From Bradyrhizobium agreste (GTDB lineage Bacteria > Pseudomonadota > Alphaproteobacteria > Rhizobiales > Xanthobacteraceae), in assembly GCF_016031625.1 (NCBI RefSeq), contig NZ_JACCHP010000024.1, forward strand, positions 31,650 through 95,649: DNA of 64,000 nucleotides, given 5' to 3'. The position numbers and the translations under genes were made by a program. The notes beneath the pieces were generated by a model. That model did not search any database and had not been told where the DNA came from. It saw only the letters and a list, made by a program, of their open reading frames with translations. Positions 54,134 to 62,087 of this stretch are shown here, piece after piece. The stretch's first letter is position 1, and each line of letters begins with the position of its first letter.

Positions 54134-54765
54134 TCAGACGTCGACTTGTTCTGCTATCGCAAGGGCGTCATCGACCTCAATGCCAAGATATCGAACGGTG
54201 CTCTCGATCTTGGTGTGCCCCAGAAGGAGCTGTACGGCTCGCAGGTTGCCGGTTCGGCGATAGATCAAGGTCGCCTTGGTCCGGCGAAGGGAATGCGTCC
54301 CGAACAGGTGCGGGTCCAGTCCTATGCCAGTGATCCAGTGGGATAGGAGGCGGGCATACTGGCGGGTCGACATATGTCCACTCAGCCGCCGGCCGGTGAA
54401 TAGGTATTCTCCTGACTTCTTGCCCGTAACCCGCAGGTAATCGTCGATTGCCTGCCGGGTCGATTCCGTCAGTTCAAATTTGACTGGCCGGCCGGTCTTC
54501 TTCTGTCGGACGGTCGCACGGTCGGCCGAATATCCCCTGGCGCAAGGTCATCAACTTTCAATGCTACGACGTCGCAGCCGCGCAGCTTGCTATCGATGGC
54601 GACGTTGAACAGTGCCAGGTCGCGCATTCGGCCTTCAACCTGGAGCTTGGTTCGGATTGACCAGACGTGCTTCGGACGGAGCGGCGGCTTTGCGCCGACG
54701 ATCTTCCCCTTGTTCCAAGGAACGTGCTTCGAGAGGGCGGGGATGGTGCTTGGGGTAATGGTCAT
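54134..54765 (-). pseudogene. Tyrosine recombinase (phage-type integrase) split by one frameshift
   Basis: Two fragments in different frames make up one integrase. The N-terminal part (54469-54765) begins MTITPSTIPALSKHVPWNKG and has the first catalytic Arg region SKLRGCDVVAL. At the C4 run 54534-54537 one base is missing; restoring it continues DRATVRQKKTGRPVKFELTE into the C-terminal part with HSLRRTKATL (His and second Arg) and LLGHTKIESTVRYLG (last His and catalytic Tyr). All catalytic residues survive, so loss is recent, or the homopolymer was misread. A standalone domain of about 210 residues is normal for this integrase family. Confidence 0.85.
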
Positions 54766-55024
54766 TTTGACCTCCTCAGCTAGTGAGGCTGGTCATTTTC
54801 AGCCCGTAGCCCTTCCAATCCGGCGTCGCTTTGAGATGATTGGAGACGTACTTGCGTTCAATTCGAGCGATGCCGGGACCGATTCTGACCCGAAGCGGAC
54901 ATCGCTCGATTTCTCTCAAATTTAAACTAAGCGGGCAACCGCGCCGAAGAACCGCCGTGTATACTGGGCTGAGAGACACTCAGATATTCTATCAGTTCGG
55001 ATCGAACTTGCTCGGAGTAGCAGG

Positions 55025-55489
55025 ATGATAGATCGGGCAGCACGCGACCAGCTTTCCAGAAACCTTAGGCGCCTGATTGCCGGAGCGATCACCAACGACC
55101 AATTCGAGCGCAGTCTTCCGGTGAACGACGAGGATGCGGCGATCTCGGCGATCACGGACATGTCGTGGCTTCTGTACAGCGACATGAAGGAGCATCGGTT
55201 GATCGGGCGTTACAGCATCGCTCCCGTCTGGAGCCGAGAGGTGCTGCGCTGGATTCTATTTTTGGATAATAATTTTGAGTACCGCTGGCCAAAGATACGT
55301 CTTCCCGGCATCTCACCCCAGCGACGTGCTCGACCAATCGTGACGAGATGGCTGAACGGACCTAACGCAATCTCTTACGAACGCGCGGCCGCCTTTCTGG
55401 AGGCTGGAGATTACAATGCATGGCCATTCATTTCCCGATCAGAGTACAAGCATGCGTTGAGGCATCCCAGACGGCTGGCGAGGGGCTGA
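55025..55489 (+). CDS. Hypothetical protein
   Basis: A 154-residue soluble protein beginning MIDRAARDQLSRNLRRLIAG, rich in Arg and Trp (SWLLYSDMKEHRLIG and WSREVLRWILF). The ribosome site GGAGTAGCAGG precedes the ATG. The DNA here is visibly less GC-rich than the core genes (for example around 55255-55285), which suggests later acquisition. The following gene starts 17 bases after its stop. No family recognised. Confidence 0.65.
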   Translation: MIDRAARDQLSRNLRRLIAGAITNDQFERSLPVNDEDAAISAITDMSWLLYSDMKEHRLIGRYSIAPVWSREVLRWILFLDNNFEYRWPKIRLPGISPQRRARPIVTRWLNGPNAISYERAAAFLEAGDYNAWPFISRSEYKHALRHPRRLARG

Positions 55490-55506
55490 ACTTGGGCAAT
55501 GAACAA

Positions 55507-55830
55507 ATGACCGAACTTTTACAAAGCAAAGAGGCTTTCCGGAATTTGGTACAGCGATTGAGTACTACTCCTGTGATCGTACGCAGCCAGGAGGAGCCAG
55601 AGACCTTGGCACATGCCTTCTCGGACCTTGAGATATCGCTAAGAAAATTCTTGCATGAGCAGCTTCCGAAACTCGCCGACCCGTCAATACAAGGCGAACC
55701 ACTAGGGGACTTGCTTCTGGACATCCGAGAGGAGTTCCGCCACATCCTCTATCATCTCCACGATCCGCAGTTCTTTCGAGTGTTGGAGCCTACGCATGAA
55801 TGGCTGATGGTTCGCTCGGAGCAAGAGTAA
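55507..55830 (+). CDS. Hypothetical protein, partner of the preceding gene
   Basis: A 107-residue, mainly helical, acidic protein starting MTELLQSKEAFRNLVQRLST, with LEISLRKFLHEQLPKLADPS in the middle and a His-containing end (FRHILYHLHDPQFFRVLEPT). A TTG at 55492 would extend it. Short spacing to the gene before suggests one transcript and perhaps a complex. Composition is again low in GC. No function can be assigned. Confidence 0.55.
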   Translation: MTELLQSKEAFRNLVQRLSTTPVIVRSQEEPETLAHAFSDLEISLRKFLHEQLPKLADPSIQGEPLGDLLLDIREEFRHILYHLHDPQFFRVLEPTHEWLMVRSEQE

Positions 55831-56163
55831 GGATGCAATCCGCCGAGGTGTGAACGCGAAAAATGTGGACGGGTTAACTTGATGTCGGCTGCTGGCCCTC
55901 ATCCGAACAAGGATGCCCCGTTGCGATGTCGGCTATCGGTGGCAGACCGGAAGCCGCGCCGCCCTTGCTGTGACCGCTGCTTTTGACCCGGAGCGGACAT
56001 TTGGGAGTCACCTGACGGCGCATGGGTTTGCATCTCGCAGCAAAATTTTTCCGGAACCATTTCCAATCCGAGGCCGCCCGGCCCGGCAACGCGCGCACGG
56101 CGGCCGTTTGGACGGGATGATGCTGGTGCCGCAATGCCTCACGAAACCTGTAAGGAGGTACCC
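55831..56163. repeat. Gap with a TTTTGACCCGGAGCGGACAT repeat unit
   Basis: The unit TTTTGACCCGGAGCGGACAT occupies 55981-56000. Close relatives occur at 49830-49848, 52941-52958, 54883-54902 and, weaker, 58020-58040. An imperfect GGAAC at 56053 lies 107 bases before the globin gene but its partner (CGCC) is poor. No other feature is seen. Confidence 0.55.
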
Positions 56164-56724
56164 ATGGCAAGGGCTCGTTCGACTTCCATCAGCAGACGAA
56201 GCGTGGTCGCAGGCCTGGCGCTGACAGCCGCCCCCGTGGCGTTGGCTGGAGCCAATCAGGCGCATGCGCAGGCCCAGCAAACCCCTCCGGATCAAAGTCT
56301 GTATGAACGACTTGGCGGCGTTTTCGCCATTGCAGCGGTCGTGGATCACTTCAGCGACGCTGTCGTAAAGAACCCCATCGTCGGCCAGAAGTCCAAAAAT
56401 CCGCAGTTGAGGGAATGGCACACCAAGAATCTGAAACGCTTGCCTGGCCTCAAGTTCATGCGAACACTTTGGGTCTGTGACGTTTCGGGCGGGCCGTTCC
56501 AGTTCAAGGCCACCAGGCCAGGGACGACGCCCCTTGGCCTTGAGGAGGCGCACCGGGCCTTGCGGATCTCGCCGGCGGAATTCGACGAGGTCGCAGCTGA
56601 ACTCGGACGGACACTTGATTTCGCCAAGGTCCCGAAGCGCGAGAAGACCGAAGTACTGGCTGCGTTCGCCAGCCACAAAGATGAGGTCACCGCCGGTTAC
56701 GTATCGAGAGCCAAGCGCGGTTGA
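56164..56724 (+). CDS. Exported truncated-hemoglobin family protein
   Basis: A 186-residue protein with a twin-arginine-like signal (SRRSVVAGLALTAAPVALAG, cleavage near AHAQA) and a group I truncated globin domain: SLYERLGGVFAIAAVVDHFS, an intervening region with the probable proximal His near WHTKN or HRALRIS, and FDEVAAELGRTLDFAKVP. GGAGG sits ideally before the ATG at 56164; the upstream ATG at 56134 is not chosen. Cytoplasmic truncated globins bind oxygen or NO; export would put it in the periplasm. The heme ligand cannot be fixed from sequence alone. Confidence 0.75.
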   Translation: MARARSTSISRRSVVAGLALTAAPVALAGANQAHAQAQQTPPDQSLYERLGGVFAIAAVVDHFSDAVVKNPIVGQKSKNPQLREWHTKNLKRLPGLKFMRTLWVCDVSGGPFQFKATRPGTTPLGLEEAHRALRISPAEFDEVAAELGRTLDFAKVPKREKTEVLAAFASHKDEVTAGYVSRAKRG

Positions 56725-57172
56725 AGCATCACCTAACGGCTGAAGGGCAGCGCATGTCCGCTCTGCCGCGGTCATCTCGATGGAGTCTGCTGTTGGCCCC
56801 AAGGCGAAGATGGCGATGCCCTCCTGCACGTGAGCAGTCGAGGATGTCAGCGACCCAGGCGGCCACCGCGGCGGTTGAGAGCTGGCCCGTCCCGCGGACG
56901 TAATCGGCTACGATCTGCAGCAGCAAAAAGCTGAAGGCGTTCGGGGCGTAATCAGTGTTCAATCTTGCGTCCGGTCTCCTCATCGAAGGCCAGCATTCCA
57001 CCCCTCAGGTCGATTTGACCGTTCGAAGCCATCGCATCCTCCCATGAGTTTTTTGCCAGCACGGATCACGATGTGCCTGCTGCTAGCGGGTCTTCGCCCA
57101 TCGCAGCGCGCTCAGCGCCTGGCCGAGTACGCCATCCGTACGTGCAATCGATTTCTTACGGAGAAGCCAGCC
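56725..57172. repeat. Gap with dispersed-repeat remnant and a possible 26-residue minus-strand ORF
   Basis: At 56754 ATGTCCGCTCTGCCGCGG reads MSALPR, another remnant of the MSALPPKADI-type repeat. On the minus strand 57032-56952 a 26-residue frame (MASNGQIDLRGGMLAFDEET...) has a perfect GGAGG upstream, so a microprotein is possible. Otherwise nothing supportable is present. Confidence 0.4.
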
Positions 57173-57580
57173 TCAAGCCTTCAGGTCCGTGATCCTCATA
57201 ATTGCGACCACGTTCCCATCATTGTAAGCTTGTTCCTTTGTATCCTTGTTGCAGGTCCAGACGTAATTTTTCTTGGCCGTAAAGGTCTTTCCTTCCTGAT
57301 CGAGCCGAAGCTCCCCTTCGGTGATGTGGCAGACCATGGCATTCATCATCGGGGGGCCCATGGTCTTCGATCCCGGCTGCATAATTATATCTCGCATTGA
57401 GACGGTCTTAAAACCAGGGATGATGGATGGGGTCTCACCATCATATTCACGCACTACGACACCTGGCCACGGCGTCGCATCCTTGTAGCCCGTGGTTTGA
57501 GCCGCGGCAGGCTTCACCATGGCCGCCGAAGCCGCTGCCAACCCGATTGCCAATGCTGACCGTCGATCGATGTTGCTCAT
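57173..57580 (-). CDS. Exported cupin-like protein with Tat-like signal
   Basis: A 135-residue protein. The signal IDRRSALAIGLAAASAAMVK with twin Arg ends at about PAAAQ. The mature part has a cupin-like beta pattern (GPPMMNAMVCHITEGELRLD and FTAKKNYVWTCNKDTKEQA), though the usual His ligands are sparse. CAGGAG precedes the ATG at 57580. It lies convergent with the exported globin gene, with which it may share an oxidative or redox-related niche; that link is inference. Confidence 0.72.
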   Translation of the reverse strand: MSNIDRRSALAIGLAAASAAMVKPAAAQTTGYKDATPWPGVVVREYDGETPSIIPGFKTVSMRDIIMQPGSKTMGPPMMNAMVCHITEGELRLDQEGKTFTAKKNYVWTCNKDTKEQAYNDGNVVAIMRITDLKA

Positions 57581-58062
57581 GGCTTTCTCCTGAAGTTGCA
57601 GCACGAGCCGCCGCAGAAGCGGCGCGTACGTTTCGTGGAGAGTGAATCGAAACCGAAGAAAGGCCGGTCTCTTAAGAGCGCGTGCCTGCCGATGGCACTA
57701 CTGCAACTCGTCGCGCTCGAAGCGGCGATTTCGGCATGTCCCGCTTCAACGCAATTGCATTCTACCCTGACATCCCGGAGAAACAGTGACGCACAATGTC
57801 TCACTGGGAAGCCCACAATATTAGCAGCTTCACTCCCGGCCAACCGATTTGGCAAGTCAGCGTCACTGACTGGCCTCCCGGCAGTATTTTCGCCGCCACA
57901 ACCCGACTGCGGCTTCCAGGAAGTTCTGGATTTTGCCCTGGGCCGAACTACGCTTAACCCGGCGTCAGTCGGCAGTCAGCGGTAGACCGGTCATCGTTCG
58001 GCGCTCGCCTTCACCGCGGCTTGTGACCCTGAACGGAGGTTGGGTCGCAGCGTGTGCCCTCG
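57581..58062. other. Gap without a recognised gene
   Basis: This region of about 480 bases shows no frame with both a ribosome site and protein-like composition; at 58020-58040 a diverged TGTGACCCTGAACGG resembles the repeat unit described at 55981. The right part must hold nothing needed by the minus-strand DUF gene, whose promoter is on its other side. Confidence 0.4.
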
Positions 58063-58263
58063 TCAGAGTGCGACTGTTTCCTCGACAACATGTTCCAGCG
58101 GTGTCCCCTCAGCGGACAGGGTCATTCGCAGTTTGAGTTCGCCACCTTTCACCGCCCCGCTACGGACCAGGTTCTCGATTTCACGCTGCGATGTAACTCC
58201 GACATGCTTCAGAAACTTACGGATCGCCATATTGAAGCGGTCTTCATCGAACTCGGCGGTCAT
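58063..58263 (-). CDS. DUF6494-like small protein
   Basis: A 66-residue protein starting MTAEFDEDRFNMAIRKFLKH and continuing VGVTSQREIENLVRSGAVKG. This matches my memory of the DUF6494 family, short proteins widespread in proteobacteria with the words FNMSIRKFLK and VTSQREIE. Function unknown. ATG 58263 chosen; the frame extends to 58290. Confidence 0.75.
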   Translation of the reverse strand: MTAEFDEDRFNMAIRKFLKHVGVTSQREIENLVRSGAVKGGELKLRMTLSAEGTPLEHVVEETVAL

Positions 58264-58389
58264 GGCTTTTCTCCCTGATCGGCTGGGCAAAGTCTAACAC
58301 ATCGGCAATCCCGTGTTTACAGCCACAAGTCCCGGACCAGGGATCAATGATCGGGACCAGGGCGTGAGGAACGACGCCAATATCACCAA

Positions 58390-58683
58390 TTAGTCTCCGC
58401 AACGGCCACGAGGCGTTACCTTAAAGCGCTTGCGAAGAAGAATATTGAGCTTTGCTTGATCTCGGTCAGCCGCCGCCCGTGTAGAGCCCGCGGTCTTGAT
58501 GTGACGTGCAGCACAACCGCGCCACCCGTACCTCAGAATGTCATCTCTGATCCGTTCGTTTTCGTCGGGTTCGCCTTCGGCTTTAAGATGCTCTGCTCGA
58601 CAGTCTTCGGGACTGGAATTCTTCTCACATTGAGAGACAACCAACTCTTGCCAAAGTTTTATCAAGTGGGGCGGATATCTCAC
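58390..58683 (-). CDS. Hypothetical protein
   Basis: A 97-residue frame from GTG 58683. The sequence MRYPPHLIKLWQELVVSQCE, then a Glu-rich segment (DCRAEHLKAEGEPDENERIR) and a Trp/Arg/Cys portion, is protein-like, but I cannot identify a family and no strong ribosome site is visible. It may be a degraded gene. Kept at low confidence. Confidence 0.4.
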   Translation of the reverse strand: MRYPPHLIKLWQELVVSQCEKNSSPEDCRAEHLKAEGEPDENERIRDDILRYGWRGCAARHIKTAGSTRAAADRDQAKLNILLRKRFKVTPRGRCGD

Positions 58684-58862
58684 CGCAGGTGGCGTGGGAG
58701 CGGTTTTGCGGCCTTGTGAGGCATTTTAACGCCAGATCCTCGCAGGCGACAAATGCGCAAAGTGCGAGAGCCGGTTGATAGACGGCTAACCACGATTGTT
58801 ACCGTCATCTTAAAGCAGGTCCGCGACCTTACCGCCGGACTGCGATCCCATCCCGGTGCAGC

Positions 58863-59846
58863 ATGCTCGATTCGGACGCCCGAGCCGCCTGGCGGCTCTT
58901 CAACCTGAACTGGCTTCCCATCGCGGCCATGGGCGGCCTGCTGGCGGTTGGTCTCCCCGCAACCGGTCTGAGCCTCGAGCCCGTCGCCTACAGCATCACG
59001 CTCGCGATCGCGGCCGTCCTGGTCGGCGTTGCCTGTGGCCACCAGCTGACGAAGGGCGAGCTTGCCGATCCGAAACTGGTGTTCTCGCTCGGCACGATCG
59101 GACAGGTCATTCTCACCTGCGCCATTGTCGGACCTTTGAGCTACGTCGCGGGCAAGATGAACTGGCCGCTCCAGGACGAGGCGCTGCTGGCGATCGACCG
59201 CGCGCTCGGCCTCGATCCCGAACCGCTCGCGCGCTTCGTCAACGACCATCCCTGGCTGGCGGACGTGCTGGCCCGCGGCTACGGACTGATCAAATGGCCG
59301 CTGCTCGGCGTCCCCGTCGTGCTGACACTGACGGCACGTCGTGTGCGGCTGCAGGTGTTCATGCTGGCGATGAGCCTCGCGCTCGTGGTCACCATCGCGG
59401 TCTCCGCAATGGTGCCGGCGATCGGCACCTATTACGGGCTGCAATTGCCGGCCGCGCACCTCCCCGAGATCAACACCGCGGTGTATGCCGGGCAGCTGCG
59501 CGACATCCTCGCGCTGCGCGACGGCAGCCTGCACGAGCTGCATCTGTTCTTCCTCTCCGGCATCGTCTCGTTTCCGAGCTTTCACGCCGCCTCCGCCGTG
59601 CTCTACATGTGGGCGCTGTGGCCGGTGCGCGGCATCGGCGGCATCGCGGCCGCGCTCAACATGTTGATGATCGCAGCGACGCCGGCGATCGGCGCGCACT
59701 ATCTCATCGACGTCGCCGGCGGCATCGCGCTCGCCGCAGCCTCGATCTGGGTGACGAAGTTTTGGGTTGAACGGCTCGGCCGCGCGGCAGCCGCCTCTGC
59801 CGCACCTGCGCTATCGCCGGTCTGGCAACCCAGCCTCGCGGAATGA
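58863..59846 (+). CDS. PAP2-family phosphatase (inositolphosphotransferase-like)
   Basis: A 327-residue membrane protein with six or more helices. The PAP2 active-site motifs are visible as SFPSFHAASAV and GAHYLIDVAGG; the His residues are the catalytic acid/base and nucleophile. The form resembles the Aur1/Ipt1-type PAP2 branch that acts on phospholipid or sphingolipid head groups. The substrate is unknown. It restores chromosomal-type codon use after the preceding small-gene region. Confidence 0.85.
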   Translation: MLDSDARAAWRLFNLNWLPIAAMGGLLAVGLPATGLSLEPVAYSITLAIAAVLVGVACGHQLTKGELADPKLVFSLGTIGQVILTCAIVGPLSYVAGKMNWPLQDEALLAIDRALGLDPEPLARFVNDHPWLADVLARGYGLIKWPLLGVPVVLTLTARRVRLQVFMLAMSLALVVTIAVSAMVPAIGTYYGLQLPAAHLPEINTAVYAGQLRDILALRDGSLHELHLFFLSGIVSFPSFHAASAVLYMWALWPVRGIGGIAAALNMLMIAATPAIGAHYLIDVAGGIALAAASIWVTKFWVERLGRAAAASAAPALSPVWQPSLAE

Positions 59847-59900
59847 GGCGCAACTGCCGTAGGTGACGGCACGCCGATGTTTCCCCGTTATTACGCGCGC

Positions 59901-59950
59901 AGCGAAGCAATCCAGAATCTTTCCGCAGAGGCAGTCTGGATTGCTTCGCT
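59901..59950. repeat. Extragenic palindrome
   Basis: AGCGAAGCAATCCAGA (59901-59916) pairs exactly with TCTGGATTGCTTCGCT (59935-59950). It is of the dispersed Bradyrhizobium-type palindromes and lies between the PAP2 gene and the convergent Flp pilin, where it can end transcription. Confidence 0.8.
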
Positions 59951-59975
59951 GCCCTCGCAATGACGTTGTGGGCCG

Positions 59976-60011
59976 CCCAAAAGAAAAGAGCCTCGTCGAA
60001 GACGAGGCTCT
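59976..60011 (-). terminator. Terminator of the Flp pilin gene
   Basis: On the minus strand AGAGCCTCGTC pairs with GACGAGGCTCT (59987-60011) around GAA and is followed by TTTTCTTTT (59978-59986). It lies 23 bases after the pilin stop. Confidence 0.85.
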
Positions 60012-60034
60012 CAGAATTCCCAGGTCGTTCAGCC

Positions 60035-60199
60035 TTACTTGAGGCTGGTCGAGATCGAGGTGAACTTGGCGTTCAGCGTGGTGCCGAGGTTGTTGACGAC
60101 GGTGATGATCGCCAGCGCGATGCCGGCGGCGATCAGGCCGTATTCGATGGCGGTGGCGCCGGATTCGTCCTTCAAGAAACGCGCAACGAGGTTCTTCAT
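60035..60199 (-). CDS. Flp family type IVb pilin
   Basis: A 54-residue prepilin. The short head KNLVARFLKDESG, the processing site next to ATAIEYGLIAAGIALAI and the long hydrophobic helix are diagnostic of Flp/Fap pilins assembled by Tad systems. The ATG at 60199 is the natural start; the longer frame to 60292 is shadow. No tad assembly genes are close, which is usual for extra flp copies in Bradyrhizobium. Confidence 0.9.
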   Translation of the reverse strand: MKNLVARFLKDESGATAIEYGLIAAGIALAIITVVNNLGTTLNAKFTSISTSLK

Positions 60200-60552
60200 A
60201 GAGTGCTCCAAATGAGTACACGAGGCTACAACTGATCTGGTCTCTTCGGCTTCCCAGCGCCGCCCGACCATGAGAAGGGAACGTAGAGGCAAAGAATTGC
60301 GCCGCAGTTAATTCGACTGCGTAAACACTGGGCGGATTGCGTGTATTGGCCCATGGTAAATCCAAGTTCGAAACAATCCGTTAAATTGTAGACATATGAC
60401 GCCGATCTGGCGCGGCCGGTTTACCCGAAGTTATGACCGGCATGGTCCAATGCCGCCCGCTCGGACTGAAGCGCGACGAGATGGTGCGCACGCAGCCCGC
60501 CGGGTCCGGATCATGGCCGGACCGGCAAGAACAACCAGGACGACGAGGCGGC
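60200..60552. other. Divergent gap between Flp pilin and membrane protein genes
   Basis: The 353 bases contain both promoters. I see an A/T-rich segment near 60365-60400 but no distinct operator, repeat or gene. An in-frame upstream extension of the following gene to 60433 is not protein-like. Confidence 0.4.
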
Positions 60553-62043
60553 ATGTCCCTTTCCTTCGCCAACAGCATCGCGGTGCAGGGCCGCGCGCGC
60601 GCCCTGGTGCCGCTGTGCGTCGGTGCCGGCGCCTATCTGTTCTTCCTTTTCCTCGGCGACACGCTGCTTCAGGATTCCGACTCGTTCTGGCAGATCAAGA
60701 TTGGGCAATGGATCCTCGATCACCGTGCCATGCCCATGATCGACTTCTACTCCTTCACGCGGACGGGCGCGCCGTGGATCTCGACGTCCTGGCTGTCGCA
60801 GGTCGCGTTCGCCTTCTCCCATGCACAATGGGGCTGGGCAGGCCCTGTCATCCTCACCGCGGCCGCCGTCGCGCTCACTCTCGCAATCTTCGTCCAGCTG
60901 CTCGAGGCCCATATCGAAGCCCCGCGCGCGGTGCTGTTCGCGATGCTGGCGCTGCTGCTGTCGATCCATCACGTGCTGGCGCGGCCGCATATTCTGGCGC
61001 TGCCGGTGATGGTGGCGTGGATCGGCCTACTGATGGCGGCTGCGAGCCGCAGGAGCGCGCCATCCTGGACCTGGCTGCCGCTGATGGCGCTCTGGGCGAA
61101 CCTGCATGGCGGCTTCGTGCTCGGGCTCGCGCTGATCGGCCCGATCTCGCTCGAGGCGGTCGAGCATGCCGAGAAGGGACGCCGGCTTGCTCTGTTCATG
61201 CGCTGGGTGCTGTTCGGAATTGGCGCGCTGATCGCGAGCTGCTGCACGCCGTATGGCTGGCGAACGCTGCAGGGCGCGACCAACATCCTCAGCCTCGGCG
61301 AGCTGCTGACGCTGATCCTCGAATGGATGCCGGCGAACTTCGCCTCGTTCACCCCGTTCGAAGGCGCCCTGCTCGCCCTGATCGCGTTCGGCTATTATCG
61401 CGGCCTGGTGCTGTCGGCGCCCCGGATCTTCCTGATCCTGTTCCTGACCTGGAGCGCGCTGAGCCACGTCAGGAGCATCGAGGCATTTGCATTCCTGGTG
61501 CCACTGGTGCTGGCAAAGCCGCTCGGCGAGATGTTCCCGCAGGCAGCGCCCGATGCCGCCGGTGCCGAAAGCTGGCCGGCCCGCTATATTACAGCGCTCG
61601 GCGCGCTGATGATCGTGGCGGCGAGCTGGACCTCGACCTCGCTCTATTTGGCGCACCACCGCTTCAGCTTCACGATGACGCAGACGCCGGTTGCGGCGGT
61701 CGACCTGCTCGAGCAGCGCAAGGTGCAGCGCGTCTTCAACGCCTACCAGTTCGGCGGCTATCTGATCTCGCGCGAAATCCCTGTTTTCGTCGACGGCCGC
61801 GCCGAGCTCTACGGCGAGAAGTTCATCATGGACTTCTTCAAGGCGACGGAAGGCAAGAAGCCCGAGCTGCTGCCGCGCCTGCTCGACGAGCACAAGATCG
61901 ACGCGACGCTGCTGGTCGCTGATGCGCCGGGCCCGCAGATCCTCGACCAGCTCAAGGGCTGGAAGCGGATCTATGCGGACGACATCGCCGTGATTCACGT
62001 GCGCGACACCGCAGACAGCGCGATCGCGGCGCCTTCGAAGTGA
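60553..62043 (+). CDS. Polytopic membrane protein, glycosyltransferase-C-like
   Basis: A 496-residue protein with about ten to twelve helices. An early conserved-looking stretch, DTLLQDSDSFWQIKIGQWIL, has the paired acidic residues in the first loop that mark GT-C-type glycosyltransferases. The C-terminal soluble part (about 400-496) includes FNAYQFGGYLISREIPVFVD. The ATG at 60553 has GAGG five bases upstream. It overlaps or nearly touches the next gene, so they are likely a unit. Donor and acceptor are unknown. Confidence 0.72.
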   Translation: MSLSFANSIAVQGRARALVPLCVGAGAYLFFLFLGDTLLQDSDSFWQIKIGQWILDHRAMPMIDFYSFTRTGAPWISTSWLSQVAFAFSHAQWGWAGPVILTAAAVALTLAIFVQLLEAHIEAPRAVLFAMLALLLSIHHVLARPHILALPVMVAWIGLLMAAASRRSAPSWTWLPLMALWANLHGGFVLGLALIGPISLEAVEHAEKGRRLALFMRWVLFGIGALIASCCTPYGWRTLQGATNILSLGELLTLILEWMPANFASFTPFEGALLALIAFGYYRGLVLSAPRIFLILFLTWSALSHVRSIEAFAFLVPLVLAKPLGEMFPQAAPDAAGAESWPARYITALGALMIVAASWTSTSLYLAHHRFSFTMTQTPVAAVDLLEQRKVQRVFNAYQFGGYLISREIPVFVDGRAELYGEKFIMDFFKATEGKKPELLPRLLDEHKIDATLLVADAPGPQILDQLKGWKRIYADDIAVIHVRDTADSAIAAPSK

Positions 62044-62087
62044 GGACCTGCTCCAGCGCTCGTCTTCGGCCACAGCGACTTCATCAA

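Noticed and set aside
56729..57001. 90-codon minus-strand frame
   Set aside because: Passes through repeat remnant and shows no family features; only the separate 26-codon frame upstream has a ribosome site.
60396..61922. 508-codon plus-strand frame
   Set aside because: Out-of-phase shadow of the polytopic membrane protein gene, arginine-rich.
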